From positions 3,782,001 to 3,846,000 of the forward strand of contig NZ_CP013926.1 in NCBI RefSeq assembly GCF_001562115.1: 64,000 bases of DNA. Direction: 5' to 3'. Source of the stretch: Alteromonas stellipolaris (GTDB lineage Bacteria > Pseudomonadota > Gammaproteobacteria > Enterobacterales > Alteromonadaceae). Of the stretch, positions 1-7,616 are shown piece after piece. Each line of letters opens with the position of its first letter. Position 1 is the stretch's first letter. Below the pieces are notes generated by a model. The model saw nothing but the letters and a program-made list of their open reading frames with translations, was not told where the DNA came from and did no database searches. Position numbers and translations under genes: made by a program.

Positions 1-1170
1 CGGCAAATCGGCCATCGTTAGCTGGTCTGGGGTAACACTGACTATGCCAAACGAACAAGACGCACTAAATGAACAATCTCCCTTCCCGAAACTTGTTTCA
101 GCAATACGTTTTCGTATACGTTCGACAGTCGTAGGCGCAGAATTCTCATCTTGTTTGCTAGCAAATAAAATGACGAACTCATCCCCGCCTAACCGAGCGA
201 TGCAATCAGACTGACGAATATTGTCTTTGATAATATTCGTAATTTGGGTGAGCAACGCATCACCGTTTGCGTGCCCGTATTGATCGTTAATGTTTTTAAA
301 ATCATCTACATCGAATACGCATACTGATAACCAATTCAACTCTTTACGTAGCATTAAGTTGACGGCTTCTGATAAACGTATCTCTAAATAACTACGTGAG
401 AATGCTTGGGTTAAATGGTCATACATAAGACGATTGCTAAGCAAGCGTCTTTCTTCATAAAGTTCATCTATATGCAAAACCAAAACCCACGCAATACAGG
501 AAGTAACTAAAAATGAGCCTATCCAACTCAATGGGGGTACATCTACAACTTGAATGCCCGTAAACGTATCGCAAAGGCCTGTGATCACCCACACGATGTT
601 AGCCACCAGCAGTAATAACACTGTATTCGTATTACTGTTTTCTTGCCTAACACGCTGGCGATTAAACACTCTCACGAGTATGAAAATACAATAGGCGGCG
701 AGAACTAATATCCATGCCCCCCACAACTGGAATAACACACCGTACTTTAAGCCTGTGTAGTACTGAGATGTTGAGTAGAAAGCATTACTCAGAAAGTACT
801 GGTTAGGCACCATAGTTAACAAGGAAAAGGCACCACAAATGACGTAACACCATTTCAGAAAGGTGGGCACTTTGTATTGAAAAAAAGCAACGTAGAAATG
901 CAAGCTCAGCACTATGGTAAACATTGCCGCAATAACGGTTATACGGTTAGAAATACTAAGATAAATAAGGTTATTGCTTGAGTTAACGAGCACCGCAAAG
1001 GCACCAAAAAAAATGCCACTGGTTAACGCTGAAAGCGCAAAAATCAGGTAATACTTCACGAACTCTTCATGCCGAGAGGTCAAACGATAATATAAAAGCA
1101 AAAAGAAAAAGCTTAAAAGTAAGCAGATACTGGCAGTAATAAACAAAGGGATAGAAGATGCTTGAACCAT
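1..1170 (-). CDS. Membrane diguanylate cyclase (GGDEF), C-terminus cut by window edge
   Basis: Reading the minus strand from an ATG at 1170 gives an open frame that runs off the left edge. The N-terminal part of about 215 residues is very hydrophobic, with about six or seven membrane segments, and is followed by a GGDEF domain. The signature GGDEF lies near base 200, preceded by RQSD exactly five residues upstream, which fits the RxxD inhibitory I-site. The expected product is a c-di-GMP synthase anchored in the inner membrane with an unknown input. The last part of the GGDEF domain lies outside the window. A perfect inverted repeat lies about 100 bp upstream of the start. Family assignment is secure; the signal it senses is not visible. 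Confidence 0.9.
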   Translation of the reverse strand, partial: MVQASSIPLFITASICLLLSFFFLLLYYRLTSRHEEFVKYYLIFALSALTSGIFFGAFAVLVNSSNNLIYLSISNRITVIAAMFTIVLSLHFYVAFFQYKVPTFLKWCYVICGAFSLLTMVPNQYFLSNAFYSTSQYYTGLKYGVLFQLWGAWILVLAAYCIFILVRVFNRQRVRQENSNTNTVLLLLVANIVWVITGLCDTFTGIQVVDVPPLSWIGSFLVTSCIAWVLVLHIDELYEERRLLSNRLMYDHLTQAFSRSYLEIRLSEAVNLMLRKELNWLSVCVFDVDDFKNINDQYGHANGDALLTQITNIIKDNIRQSDCIARLGGDEFVILFASKQDENSAPTTVERIRKRIAETSFGKGDCSFSASCSFGIVSVTPDQLTMADLP

Positions 1171-1501
1171 ACTATTTTCCCATACCCCCAACTCCCTGTC
1201 GTTATGTAATTTATGTAAGCGCCCTAGCGTAAGCAATACCTTATGGCAAAAGGGCAACACAAATTTAGTGTCTACGCTAACATGTTACGAGTATGTTAGC
1301 GTAAAAGCACTCAGTCCGCTTACTCTTTGTATAGGAAACTTTGTTTATTAAGTAATTGGTGGGGATCGAGGATTTATCTCACGCTTCCTCAATGAGTTGA
1401 GGTCCTTCTTTTTTAGATACCCTTTTTTATCAACGCCTCTTTTGCCTCTTGTCTCCCTTGCCCTCCTTGTCCCTCTTATCAACAATGATAAGGGGGGCGC
1501 C
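1171..1501. other. Intergenic region with inverted repeats, no gene seen
   Basis: About 330 bp lie between the cyclase start and the stop of the adenosylhomocysteinase-like gene. They contain an 11-bp perfect inverted repeat (1273-1303), a 6-bp hairpin followed by a T run on the plus strand (1387-1414), a pyrimidine-rich tract (about 1436-1474) and a 7-bp stem (1475-1492) just after the minus-strand stop. A basic minus-strand ORF here is judged to be a by-product of the pyrimidine-rich tract. Confidence 0.6.
1273..1303. repeat. Perfect 11-bp inverted repeat upstream of the diguanylate cyclase
   Basis: TACGCTAACAT at 1273-1283 is repeated as its exact complement at 1293-1303 across a 9-nt spacer. 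It sits about 100 bp upstream of the cyclase ATG on the minus strand. It has no T run on either side, so an operator or an RNA stem is as likely as a terminator. Confidence 0.6.
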
Positions 1502-2620
1502 TTAAAGCGCCGCCTTCCATGCTTTTTCAGGTAGTAAATATAACCCATTTTGGTGGGTACTACCTTCCCCTACAATATGCCCAATGCCTGCAGCCATTAC
1601 GGCCAAGGTTACGTCAAAGGCATTCAAGCTATCACCATAGCCTGCTGTCAGATTGAACATAGAACCATCTGCAAGTAAGAATAGGGTTTTGCCATTCAAA
1701 GTATAAGCATTCACGTAAGGCATTGGCTCGCTGTGGACGGCATGCTCTTTAAGATAAGGCACATCAATTTCTTGCGCCACATGTCCAACATTTAATATGA
1801 AGGTGCCTTCCTTCATCGCATCCAGATGTTTCGCACTTACCACGCCGTAACCACCTGTGGCAGTAGCAATAACATCGGCATCTTTTACCGCAATGCCCAA
1901 ATCAACCACCGGCCAGCCATCATATTTAGCTTGTAGCGCACGAGCAGGGTCTAGCTCTGCCACTTGCACTTGTGCACCAAAAGCTTTTGCAGATGCCGCA
2001 ACGCCCTGCCCTACTAAACCATAACCTATGACTACTACTACTTTTTCATGCAGGGTAAGATGTGTGGTTTGGAAAAACGTTTGCCATGCACTTAAGCCCA
2101 CCATATGGCGATTATGTAAGCCTTCTTTAACGGGTAAATCGTCCCAGTTAAAAATAGGATACTCGGGCTGCATACCGTTTAATCGCGTAATACCTGAACC
2201 TGTCGCCTCTAAGCCCGCAACAATGCTTGGAACAGCTTCATTCGTTTGCACTTTTTCATGCAGACGCGTGGTTAAATCGGCCCCCATTTCACACAAGTGG
2301 GTTGGCTGCCAAGCTAATGCTTTATCAAAAGAATCTGACCAATCGGCGTTGCTCATATCTCGCCATGCGTGAGCCGTAGCCCCTTTATCTACCAAATACT
2401 TCACTACGTCATCTTGAACTGTAGTGGGATTACAGGTTGTCAGAAACACCTCACATCCACGAGATAATAGCCCTTCAACCAAAGGGGCCATTTTTAAATC
2501 AAGGTGCATATTACAGGCTAGCCTAATGCCGTCTAAGCTGGGAAGAGAGGAAATAGCTTCACGGGTGCGCGGCATGTGTAAACTGGCCCAGGAAAGCTCA
2601 GCTTGAAAATCTTGATACAT
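1502..2620 (-). CDS. S-adenosylhomocysteinase-like NAD-binding protein
   Basis: The 372-residue product resembles S-adenosyl-L-homocysteine hydrolase but is shorter than the usual 430-470. The N-terminal half keeps a His in NMHLDLKMA (where SAHH has its substrate-contacting His) and a CNPTTVQDD block like the CNxxSTQD of SAHH. The Rossmann motif GYGLVGQGVA binds NAD. The classical NDSVTKSKFDN segment is badly eroded to DDLPVKEGLHN; in a by-eye alignment the catalytic Lys survives but the catalytic Asp position holds His. True SAHH would split SAH to adenosine and homocysteine. This copy may have a different substrate or only a binding role. Monocistronic on the minus strand; start chosen at the ATG at 2620. 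Confidence 0.75.
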   Translation of the reverse strand: MYQDFQAELSWASLHMPRTREAISSLPSLDGIRLACNMHLDLKMAPLVEGLLSRGCEVFLTTCNPTTVQDDVVKYLVDKGATAHAWRDMSNADWSDSFDKALAWQPTHLCEMGADLTTRLHEKVQTNEAVPSIVAGLEATGSGITRLNGMQPEYPIFNWDDLPVKEGLHNRHMVGLSAWQTFFQTTHLTLHEKVVVVIGYGLVGQGVAASAKAFGAQVQVAELDPARALQAKYDGWPVVDLGIAVKDADVIATATGGYGVVSAKHLDAMKEGTFILNVGHVAQEIDVPYLKEHAVHSEPMPYVNAYTLNGKTLFLLADGSMFNLTAGYGDSLNAFDVTLAVMAAGIGHIVGEGSTHQNGLYLLPEKAWKAAL

Positions 2621-2814
2621 AGAGAAGTCTTAATGTCGAAAAGGAGAAAACGCTATAGTACGCCACAATATCTTTGCTCTACAACTATCAATGTTGAACT
2701 AACCTATGGAAACAAGACCTTGAATTACATGAAATTAGTTTTCACAATCATCCATTTTTATGTCTAATGCTGTAACTAGTTATTCTGGGTGAAAGGTTCA
2801 AGTTAGCGCTTGCC

Positions 2815-2860
2815 GATCAGGCGCTCTGTCAAAAGCGCGCTAAATCGAACGCCCTGATCA
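2815..2860. terminator. Stem-loop overlapping the 3' end of the glycerophosphotransferase-like gene
   Basis: GATCAGGCG at 2815-2823 pairs with CGCCCTGATC at 2850-2859 (one bulged base). An inner GCGCT/AGCGC stem lies between. The outer arm includes the minus-strand stop codon of the neighbouring gene. There is no clear T run, so the terminator role is likely but not certain. Confidence 0.45.
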
Positions 2861-3898
2861 CAACTTCCAATATTTTAGTTTCTTCCTGATTTTAAAGTTT
2901 CTTAATAGATTTCTAGGCTTCTTATCAACCCAATGGCTACCCACCATTTCTTCAACCGCTTTCACCACGCGTTGAGACGACTTTCCATCTAGGTAGGGTG
3001 TTATTGATGGCCCGTATTTTTTAATACTATCGATAAGTTCAGGCGATGGTGACAAAGCTTGTTTTACTGCGCCCTCAAGCGCGTTGCTTTCTGTGATGTT
3101 AATAAAGCAATCGAGTGGGTCGCGGTTGTTTACCGTAACAACAGGCTTATTTAATAATAAGAACTCTTGGAAAATAGAGGAGTTATCGCAAATCATCACA
3201 TCCGCTCTGTGCAACGCTTCGATGACTTGATTATTTTCAAAAAACATTAGGTTTTCACTTTCTAACGCTTTGTATTTTTCAACCGTTGACACTGCCATTT
3301 TGGGGTGCAATGTGACTAACCACTGCCAACTCCCGTTTTGACTTAATCGCTTTACCTCTTCATAGACGAGTTCAGCGCAAGACAAGGAAGCAGAGAAAGT
3401 GGAACCAAATAGCACCTGCGGTTTATCGAAATGCTCTGTCGATTGATATTGGAATAATGAGTCTAGTTTAACCCACCCAGTTTCAACCACATTGTAATGG
3501 CCTTTATTACTGCGTGTTAACGTACCCGTGCGTTCAGGCCCTTCAGTACAATATAAGTCGAACAACCCTCGTTCAGGGTAAACATTGCCTCGTTTGCTTT
3601 CATTAAGACCATGAAAGACCTGCACCTTAATGCCGGGGATGAAATTGGGCACTCTATCTCCGGGGACGAACACCGCATCAGGTTTAAAGCTTATAGCTTG
3701 TTCAATAGAAGCTAATGCCTGCTCATTTTCATGTAAAAAGTGTTTAGACGCATCATTTCCCACCACCAACCACTTAACCTGATGACCGTGCTTTTTCGCT
3801 TCATTTTGTATGGGTCGAAGAATATCGAAGGAGTAATTTTGCTCTACATACAACAGGAAGTTTAAAGGTTTCCCCGCGGTACTTGATGGCGATGCATG
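2858..3898 (-). CDS. CDP-glycerol glycerophosphotransferase-like protein
   Basis: The product resembles the C-terminal catalytic part of CDP-glycerol:poly(glycerophosphate) glycerophosphotransferases and UDP-GlcNAc 2-epimerase-like GT-B folds. Visible cues are HGLNESKRG in the middle, LVTLHPKMA, and the donor-site-like block MICDNSSIFQEFLLLNKPVV. No membrane segment is present, so the protein should be cytoplasmic and act on a phosphopolyol or surface-glycan intermediate. The open frame begins at 3946, but the ATG at 3898 (MHASPSS) is preferred because an AAGGG lies a few bases upstream and the longer N-terminus looks non-conserved. It stands alone between two unrelated genes. The exact substrate cannot be read from the sequence. 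Confidence 0.7.
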   Translation of the reverse strand, partial: HASPSSTAGKPLNFLLYVEQNYSFDILRPIQNEAKKHGHQVKWLVVGNDASKHFLHENEQALASIEQAISFKPDAVFVPGDRVPNFIPGIKVQVFHGLNESKRGNVYPERGLFDLYCTEGPERTGTLTRSNKGHYNVVETGWVKLDSLFQYQSTEHFDKPQVLFGSTFSASLSCAELVYEEVKRLSQNGSWQWLVTLHPKMAVSTVEKYKALESENLMFFENNQVIEALHRADVMICDNSSIFQEFLLLNKPVVTVNNRDPLDCFINITESNALEGAVKQALSPSPELIDSIKKYGPSITPYLDGKSSQRVVKAVEEMVGSHWVDKKPRNLLRNFKIRKKLKYWKL

Positions 3899-4125
3899 CA
3901 TATCTTTACCCTTTATTTTCAAACTAAAACCCACACTAAAATTCAAACCAAAAAAAGAATAGTAATGAGACTGTCACTTTTTAGCAAATGGCTTTTAGAA
4001 ACGCCCACTCTGCGATCAATATTCAATCAAACCACGTATTAAACCCTCTAATCATTCGATGTTATTTTACTTGTTGCGTATTAGACAAAACCAATGAGTG
4101 CATTAGTCTTTAAGGGGAAAACTAA

Positions 4126-5208
4126 GTGTCATCTGAATTATATAAATCACGGGTAATCGCGGCGCTAAAAAATGCATTTATTGCTGACGCTTTGGCAATG
4201 CCAGTACATTGGTATTATAACCCTGCGGACATTTTAAAAGATTTCCCCGGCGGTATTCAGCAGTTCGAAGACGCGCCATCATTTCATCCATCTTCCATCA
4301 TGTCTTTGCATTCCACCAGCGAAGGTGGGCGGTCCAAAGTATCTAAGCAGGAAAAGAAAGACATTGTGGGCGATGTTATCTTAAAGGGTAAACGACAATA
4401 TTGGACTGGTGCTAACCAGCATTATCATCAGGGTATGAAGGCGGGTGAAAATACCCTGAATGCCCATTGTGCAAGGGTGGTGCTTAGCGTTGCAGCGCTG
4501 CAATATCAACAAGCTGCTTTTTTAGATGGGTACATTAAGCTGTTGTGCGCAGACAAGCCCGCCCACCCAGATACCTACGCGGAATCGTATCATAGGGGCT
4601 TTTTTGCGAATCTAGTAGACGGTAAACCTGCCGATAAATGCGCCGCAGTTACCCACGATACGGCTTCTATAGGTGGCCTTGTTACCATTGGGCCTTTAGC
4701 GCTTACCTGCGCTTTAAAAGGTGATGACCTGAATGATATTAAAAACCTATGCAGAAGCCATTTGTATTTAACTCACCCCAGTGACGCGCTTGGTGTAGTG
4801 TGTGACTATTATGTCGAGCTGCTTTATCGATTGCTCTACCGCACGAATGAATCTCCTCAAGACATAATTGAAGATATTGCCTTACGGGGGAATCATCTGT
4901 CTTTGGCAAAGCTAGTTGCCAAGAATAAAAGTGATATCGAAATAGTGGGCCGTCAATTCTCTCCCGCATGCTACATTTCTGATGCATGGCCTAGTGTGCT
5001 GTATTTTGCCTACCGCTACATTGCCGATGGGAAAAAAGCACTCACAGCCAACGCCAATGTAGGAGGGGATAACGTGCACCGTGGTTTTGTATTAGGTACA
5101 CTCATGGGTTTGATTGAAGGCGCGCCAATTCGCGACATGTTTGAACAACTTGCTGATGCAGAAGAGTTAGGGCATGAAATTCAGCAAGCTTGTAGAAATG
5201 AAAAATAA
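4126..5208 (+). CDS. ADP-ribosylglycohydrolase family protein
   Basis: The gene starts at a GTG with TAAGGGGA 7-8 bp upstream. The 360-residue product has the all-helical ADP-ribosylglycohydrolase (DraG/ARH) look: an N-terminal IADALAMPVHW block, HDTASIGGLVTIGPLALT in the middle and ANVGGDNVHRGFVLGTLMG near the end. The last block normally reads GGDTDT-like and supplies two metal-binding Asp residues. Here one Asp is kept and the second position is Val or His, so metal binding may be altered. Members remove ADP-ribose from proteins or small molecules. A RidA-like gene follows 41 bp downstream on the same strand, suggesting co-transcription and a metabolite-repair role. Confidence 0.8.
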   Translation: MSSELYKSRVIAALKNAFIADALAMPVHWYYNPADILKDFPGGIQQFEDAPSFHPSSIMSLHSTSEGGRSKVSKQEKKDIVGDVILKGKRQYWTGANQHYHQGMKAGENTLNAHCARVVLSVAALQYQQAAFLDGYIKLLCADKPAHPDTYAESYHRGFFANLVDGKPADKCAAVTHDTASIGGLVTIGPLALTCALKGDDLNDIKNLCRSHLYLTHPSDALGVVCDYYVELLYRLLYRTNESPQDIIEDIALRGNHLSLAKLVAKNKSDIEIVGRQFSPACYISDAWPSVLYFAYRYIADGKKALTANANVGGDNVHRGFVLGTLMGLIEGAPIRDMFEQLADAEELGHEIQQACRNEK

Positions 5209-5249
5209 ACCATTTAAACTTTTAGATTAAAAGCACGGACACCTTAGCA

Positions 5250-5606
5250 ATGACCATAGAGCGAATAGAAACAAAACAGCGTATGAGCCGTATAGTAAAA
5301 CATAACGGCACTATCTATTTATGCGGCCAAGTGTGCGCAGATGCTACCCAAGGTATTACCGAACAAACCCAAACTATGCTAGATAAAGTGGATACCTTGC
5401 TAGCACAAGCGGGTAGCGATAAAGAACATATTTTATCTGCCACTATTTACATCAAAAGCATGAAATACTTTGCCGAGATGAACGCCGTTTGGGATAACTG
5501 GGTACCAGAAGGGCATGCCCCAGCTCGCGCTTGCGTTACCGCTAACATGGCTCGTGAAGCTTTGTTGGTTGAAATAACGGTAGTCGCGGCTGAGAAGTGT
5601 GAATAG
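5250..5606 (+). CDS. RidA/YjgF family enamine-imine deaminase
   Basis: This 118-residue protein has the whole Rid fold in the usual length: [10 protein letters not shown] near residue 25, an [11 protein letters not shown] strand and the terminal [23 protein letters not shown] block. The Arg of PARACV corresponds to the substrate carboxylate-binding Arg of active RidA, and the following Glu is also present. RidA enzymes hydrolyse reactive enamine/imine intermediates from PLP enzymes. The gene lies 41 bp after the ADP-ribosylglycohydrolase gene and probably shares its transcript. Start ATG at 5250 follows a weak CACGGACA-type leader; no better start is seen. Confidence 0.88.
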   Translation: MTIERIETKQRMSRIVKHNGTIYLCGQVCADATQGITEQTQTMLDKVDTLLAQAGSDKEHILSATIYIKSMKYFAEMNAVWDNWVPEGHAPARACVTANMAREALLVEITVVAAEKCE

Positions 5607-5630
5607 GCCATAGCGCTTGTTCTAGGCTTT

Positions 5631-5699
5631 GTTGCACCTTTGAATTAATTACCACTCGCCATCAAGACACATTAGAGGCGAACTTCAAAGGTGCGCAAC
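5631..5699. terminator. Long nested stem-loop between convergent genes
   Basis: GTTGCACCTTTGAA (5631-5644) pairs with TTCAAAGGTGCGCAAC (5684-5699) with a two-base bulge. An inner TCGCC/GGCGA pair closes the loop. It lies between the convergent RidA gene and the island's last gene, the place for a bidirectional terminator, but has no strong T run. Confidence 0.55.
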
Positions 5700-5739
5700 C
5701 TTCATGTTTAAATGAAGCAGCCTACGCAGTAAACTCACT

Positions 5740-6891
5740 TTAGTTACTGGAAAAAAAACTGTTCGCCAATTTCTTCAGTGATTCTGGTCTTATATTTACC
5801 GCTGCAAGATTTGCATTATATTGAGGGGCCAATCTCAAACGTAATGTATGCACTAATTCTTCAGGCATGTATACGCGCTCTGGCTTTCCTTGTGCAATGA
5901 CGTCCAAGTCAATTTGATTGCTTAAGGGATCCCAACTTATATTTGTTGGAATGAATTTTCCGGTTACACCGGAAGGTACATTTATTGCGGAGTCTTTGAT
6001 TGCAGATTCATTGAGTGAAGCGTCGCCGACTGAGGCGTCCCCCCATTGATTCTCTGGCACCTCACTATCATTAAGGCCCACCGATTTATCTACAGAAACT
6101 TGCTCTTTAAGGTCTTTCAGCGTCATCAGCCTGCTTAATTGTTGACGCCAAAATGGCGCACCTAACCCTGCGAGCAATCCCGTGAGCACGCAGCCGAAAA
6201 TCCATTCAATAGACATTCGATTTATACCTGGCGCTATGGGACCAACTGAAAATGTTTTACTCTCTAAATCAGAGCGTTGATTTAACCTACTTCTTAACTC
6301 AATCATTATCGCCCCTGCGTTAGTCGGGTCGTCCTCTGCCTCAAGCCTAGTGTTTAAACTCTCAATTTGACTTTGAAGACGGATCAAATCATCGGCATCA
6401 GTATTTTCAAGCTCATTTATCAATGACAAGCTGCTGATATTTAATGCCAAGGCAATAATGGTGGCAACACATGCCACTTTAACGCCAGTCCTCAAACGAA
6501 ATCGACTTGTGGCACTATGATCGCATTTTGCTATTCTATCGGGTAATACTTGCGCTAATTTATCCGCCATTTTTGGTGCTGACACTTTACTGGCTGTCGA
6601 TAAAATATTATTCAACAATACTGACCTATTTAAATATGGCTTTGCTTTTTCACGCTCATATGCCATTAAGATATTAAGCTTTTCTAGCACATGTGCGCTT
6701 TGCGCTGCAGTAAAATCGACATCATGTATTAAAGACAACCGGACTTCTTCAACTACACATTCACACCAATAGTCGTAGCCACGGGTTCGAGAGCCAATCA
6801 TAGACATGAGTTTATCTGTAGTCAGTGCTGAAAACTCAGCAACGGTAATGATCACTAAGGTCAGCACTATAGCGGTATCAAGATAATCCAT
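5740..6891 (-). CDS. Three-helix membrane protein of unknown function (last gene of CHAT/sigma island)
   Basis: I do not recognise this 383-residue protein. It has hydrophobic segments at about residues 6-23, 136-158 and 228-248. A heptad-like helical stretch (about 160-212) lies between the second and third. The C-terminal third is soluble and ends with a segment rich in hydrophobic and Arg residues (YMPEELVHTLRLRLAPQ). It begins 8 bp after the trypsin-like protease gene on the same strand, so the two are probably translated from one mRNA. It could be the membrane anchor or target of the protease, but that is inference from position only. Confidence 0.7.
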   Translation of the reverse strand: MDYLDTAIVLTLVIITVAEFSALTTDKLMSMIGSRTRGYDYWCECVVEEVRLSLIHDVDFTAAQSAHVLEKLNILMAYEREKAKPYLNRSVLLNNILSTASKVSAPKMADKLAQVLPDRIAKCDHSATSRFRLRTGVKVACVATIIALALNISSLSLINELENTDADDLIRLQSQIESLNTRLEAEDDPTNAGAIMIELRSRLNQRSDLESKTFSVGPIAPGINRMSIEWIFGCVLTGLLAGLGAPFWRQQLSRLMTLKDLKEQVSVDKSVGLNDSEVPENQWGDASVGDASLNESAIKDSAINVPSGVTGKFIPTNISWDPLSNQIDLDVIAQGKPERVYMPEELVHTLRLRLAPQYNANLAAVNIRPESLKKLANSFFSSN

Positions 6892-6899
6892 AACTCACC

Positions 6900-7616
6900 T
6901 CACAAATCTAAAGATAAAGTATCGTTTTTAAATTCAGGAATAAACCGGTTGGCATTTTGAATAAAATCGACAGCAGGAAGCATATAGCCCTTGCTCCCAT
7001 TCCCAGCGATATGCATGCCCAACAGTGTATCTCCATCATCACTAAGAACAGGTGAACCACTATCACCAGCCATGGTCTCTCCATCGTAGCTTACAATAAG
7101 GCGATGAACTGCCTGAAGACGGTTAAGCTCGGGCCCATAGGAAACAATTTGTTGATTGCCCCTTTTAGCGCATACATTAGATAGGGTGATTTTACTTTCA
7201 GTGTCATTAGAGTCAGTGGCTTTGACCCGCGGACTGTGCATGATGGCAGTCTTTGGCAACTCATCCATGTAATACAGTATTTTTGTTGGTACTGGTCCGG
7301 GAATCGCATTGCGCGCGAGCGCTAGGTTCTTTGGCTCCACTTTTGCAAATGCGACATCGAAGCTCCAAGTATCAGTGCCCAGCGGCGCAATACTCCCGCA
7401 AATACCTTTATAATTGGCAATCACTTTTCCGTCATGCTCAATGACGGCCTGCTGACAAGGCTGCTTTATGTTTCTCGCTAATAATCCAAATAGGTGGAAA
7501 CAACTCACTAGATAGTGCTCAACGGATAGGTTTTTTCGGGTACGGCGTATTAATGCAACAGCACTGCCTTGATCGTATTTTGACTTTTTAGTATCAATGA
7601 CTTTTATATAACTCAT
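6900..7616 (-). CDS. Trypsin-like (chymotrypsin-fold) serine protease, no signal peptide
   Basis: The 238-residue product has a full trypsin-like triad: His41 in SCFHLFG, Asp87 in TWSFDVAFA and Ser186 in AGDSGSPVLS, followed by LLGMHIAG, the usual strand after the nucleophile. No signal peptide or membrane segment is visible, so it should act in the cytoplasm unless exported by another route. Its start overlaps the stop of the large lipoprotein gene by 4 bp (ATGA), and the membrane protein gene follows after 8 bp. Trypsin-like domains of this cytosolic kind occur beside CHAT or caspase-like proteins in bacterial signalling and conflict clusters; the same company is seen here. Confidence 0.85.
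   Translation of the reverse strand: MSYIKVIDTKKSKYDQGSAVALIRRTRKNLSVEHYLVSCFHLFGLLARNIKQPCQQAVIEHDGKVIANYKGICGSIAPLGTDTWSFDVAFAKVEPKNLALARNAIPGPVPTKILYYMDELPKTAIMHSPRVKATDSNDTESKITLSNVCAKRGNQQIVSYGPELNRLQAVHRLIVSYDGETMAGDSGSPVLSDDGDTLLGMHIAGNGSKGYMLPAVDFIQNANRFIPEFKNDTLSLDL

Noticed and set aside
1348..1548. 66-residue basic minus-strand ORF
   Set aside because: Its Arg/Lys-rich make-up comes from a pyrimidine-rich tract; it overlaps the end of the adenosylhomocysteinase-like gene and has no recognisable motif.
5631..5699. Possible integron attC site, because of GTT...AAC ends and an imperfect hairpin
   Set aside because: Arms have GTT at the 5' end and AAC at the 3' end, opposite to the attC order, and there is no integrase or cassette array nearby. 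A terminator between convergent genes explains it.
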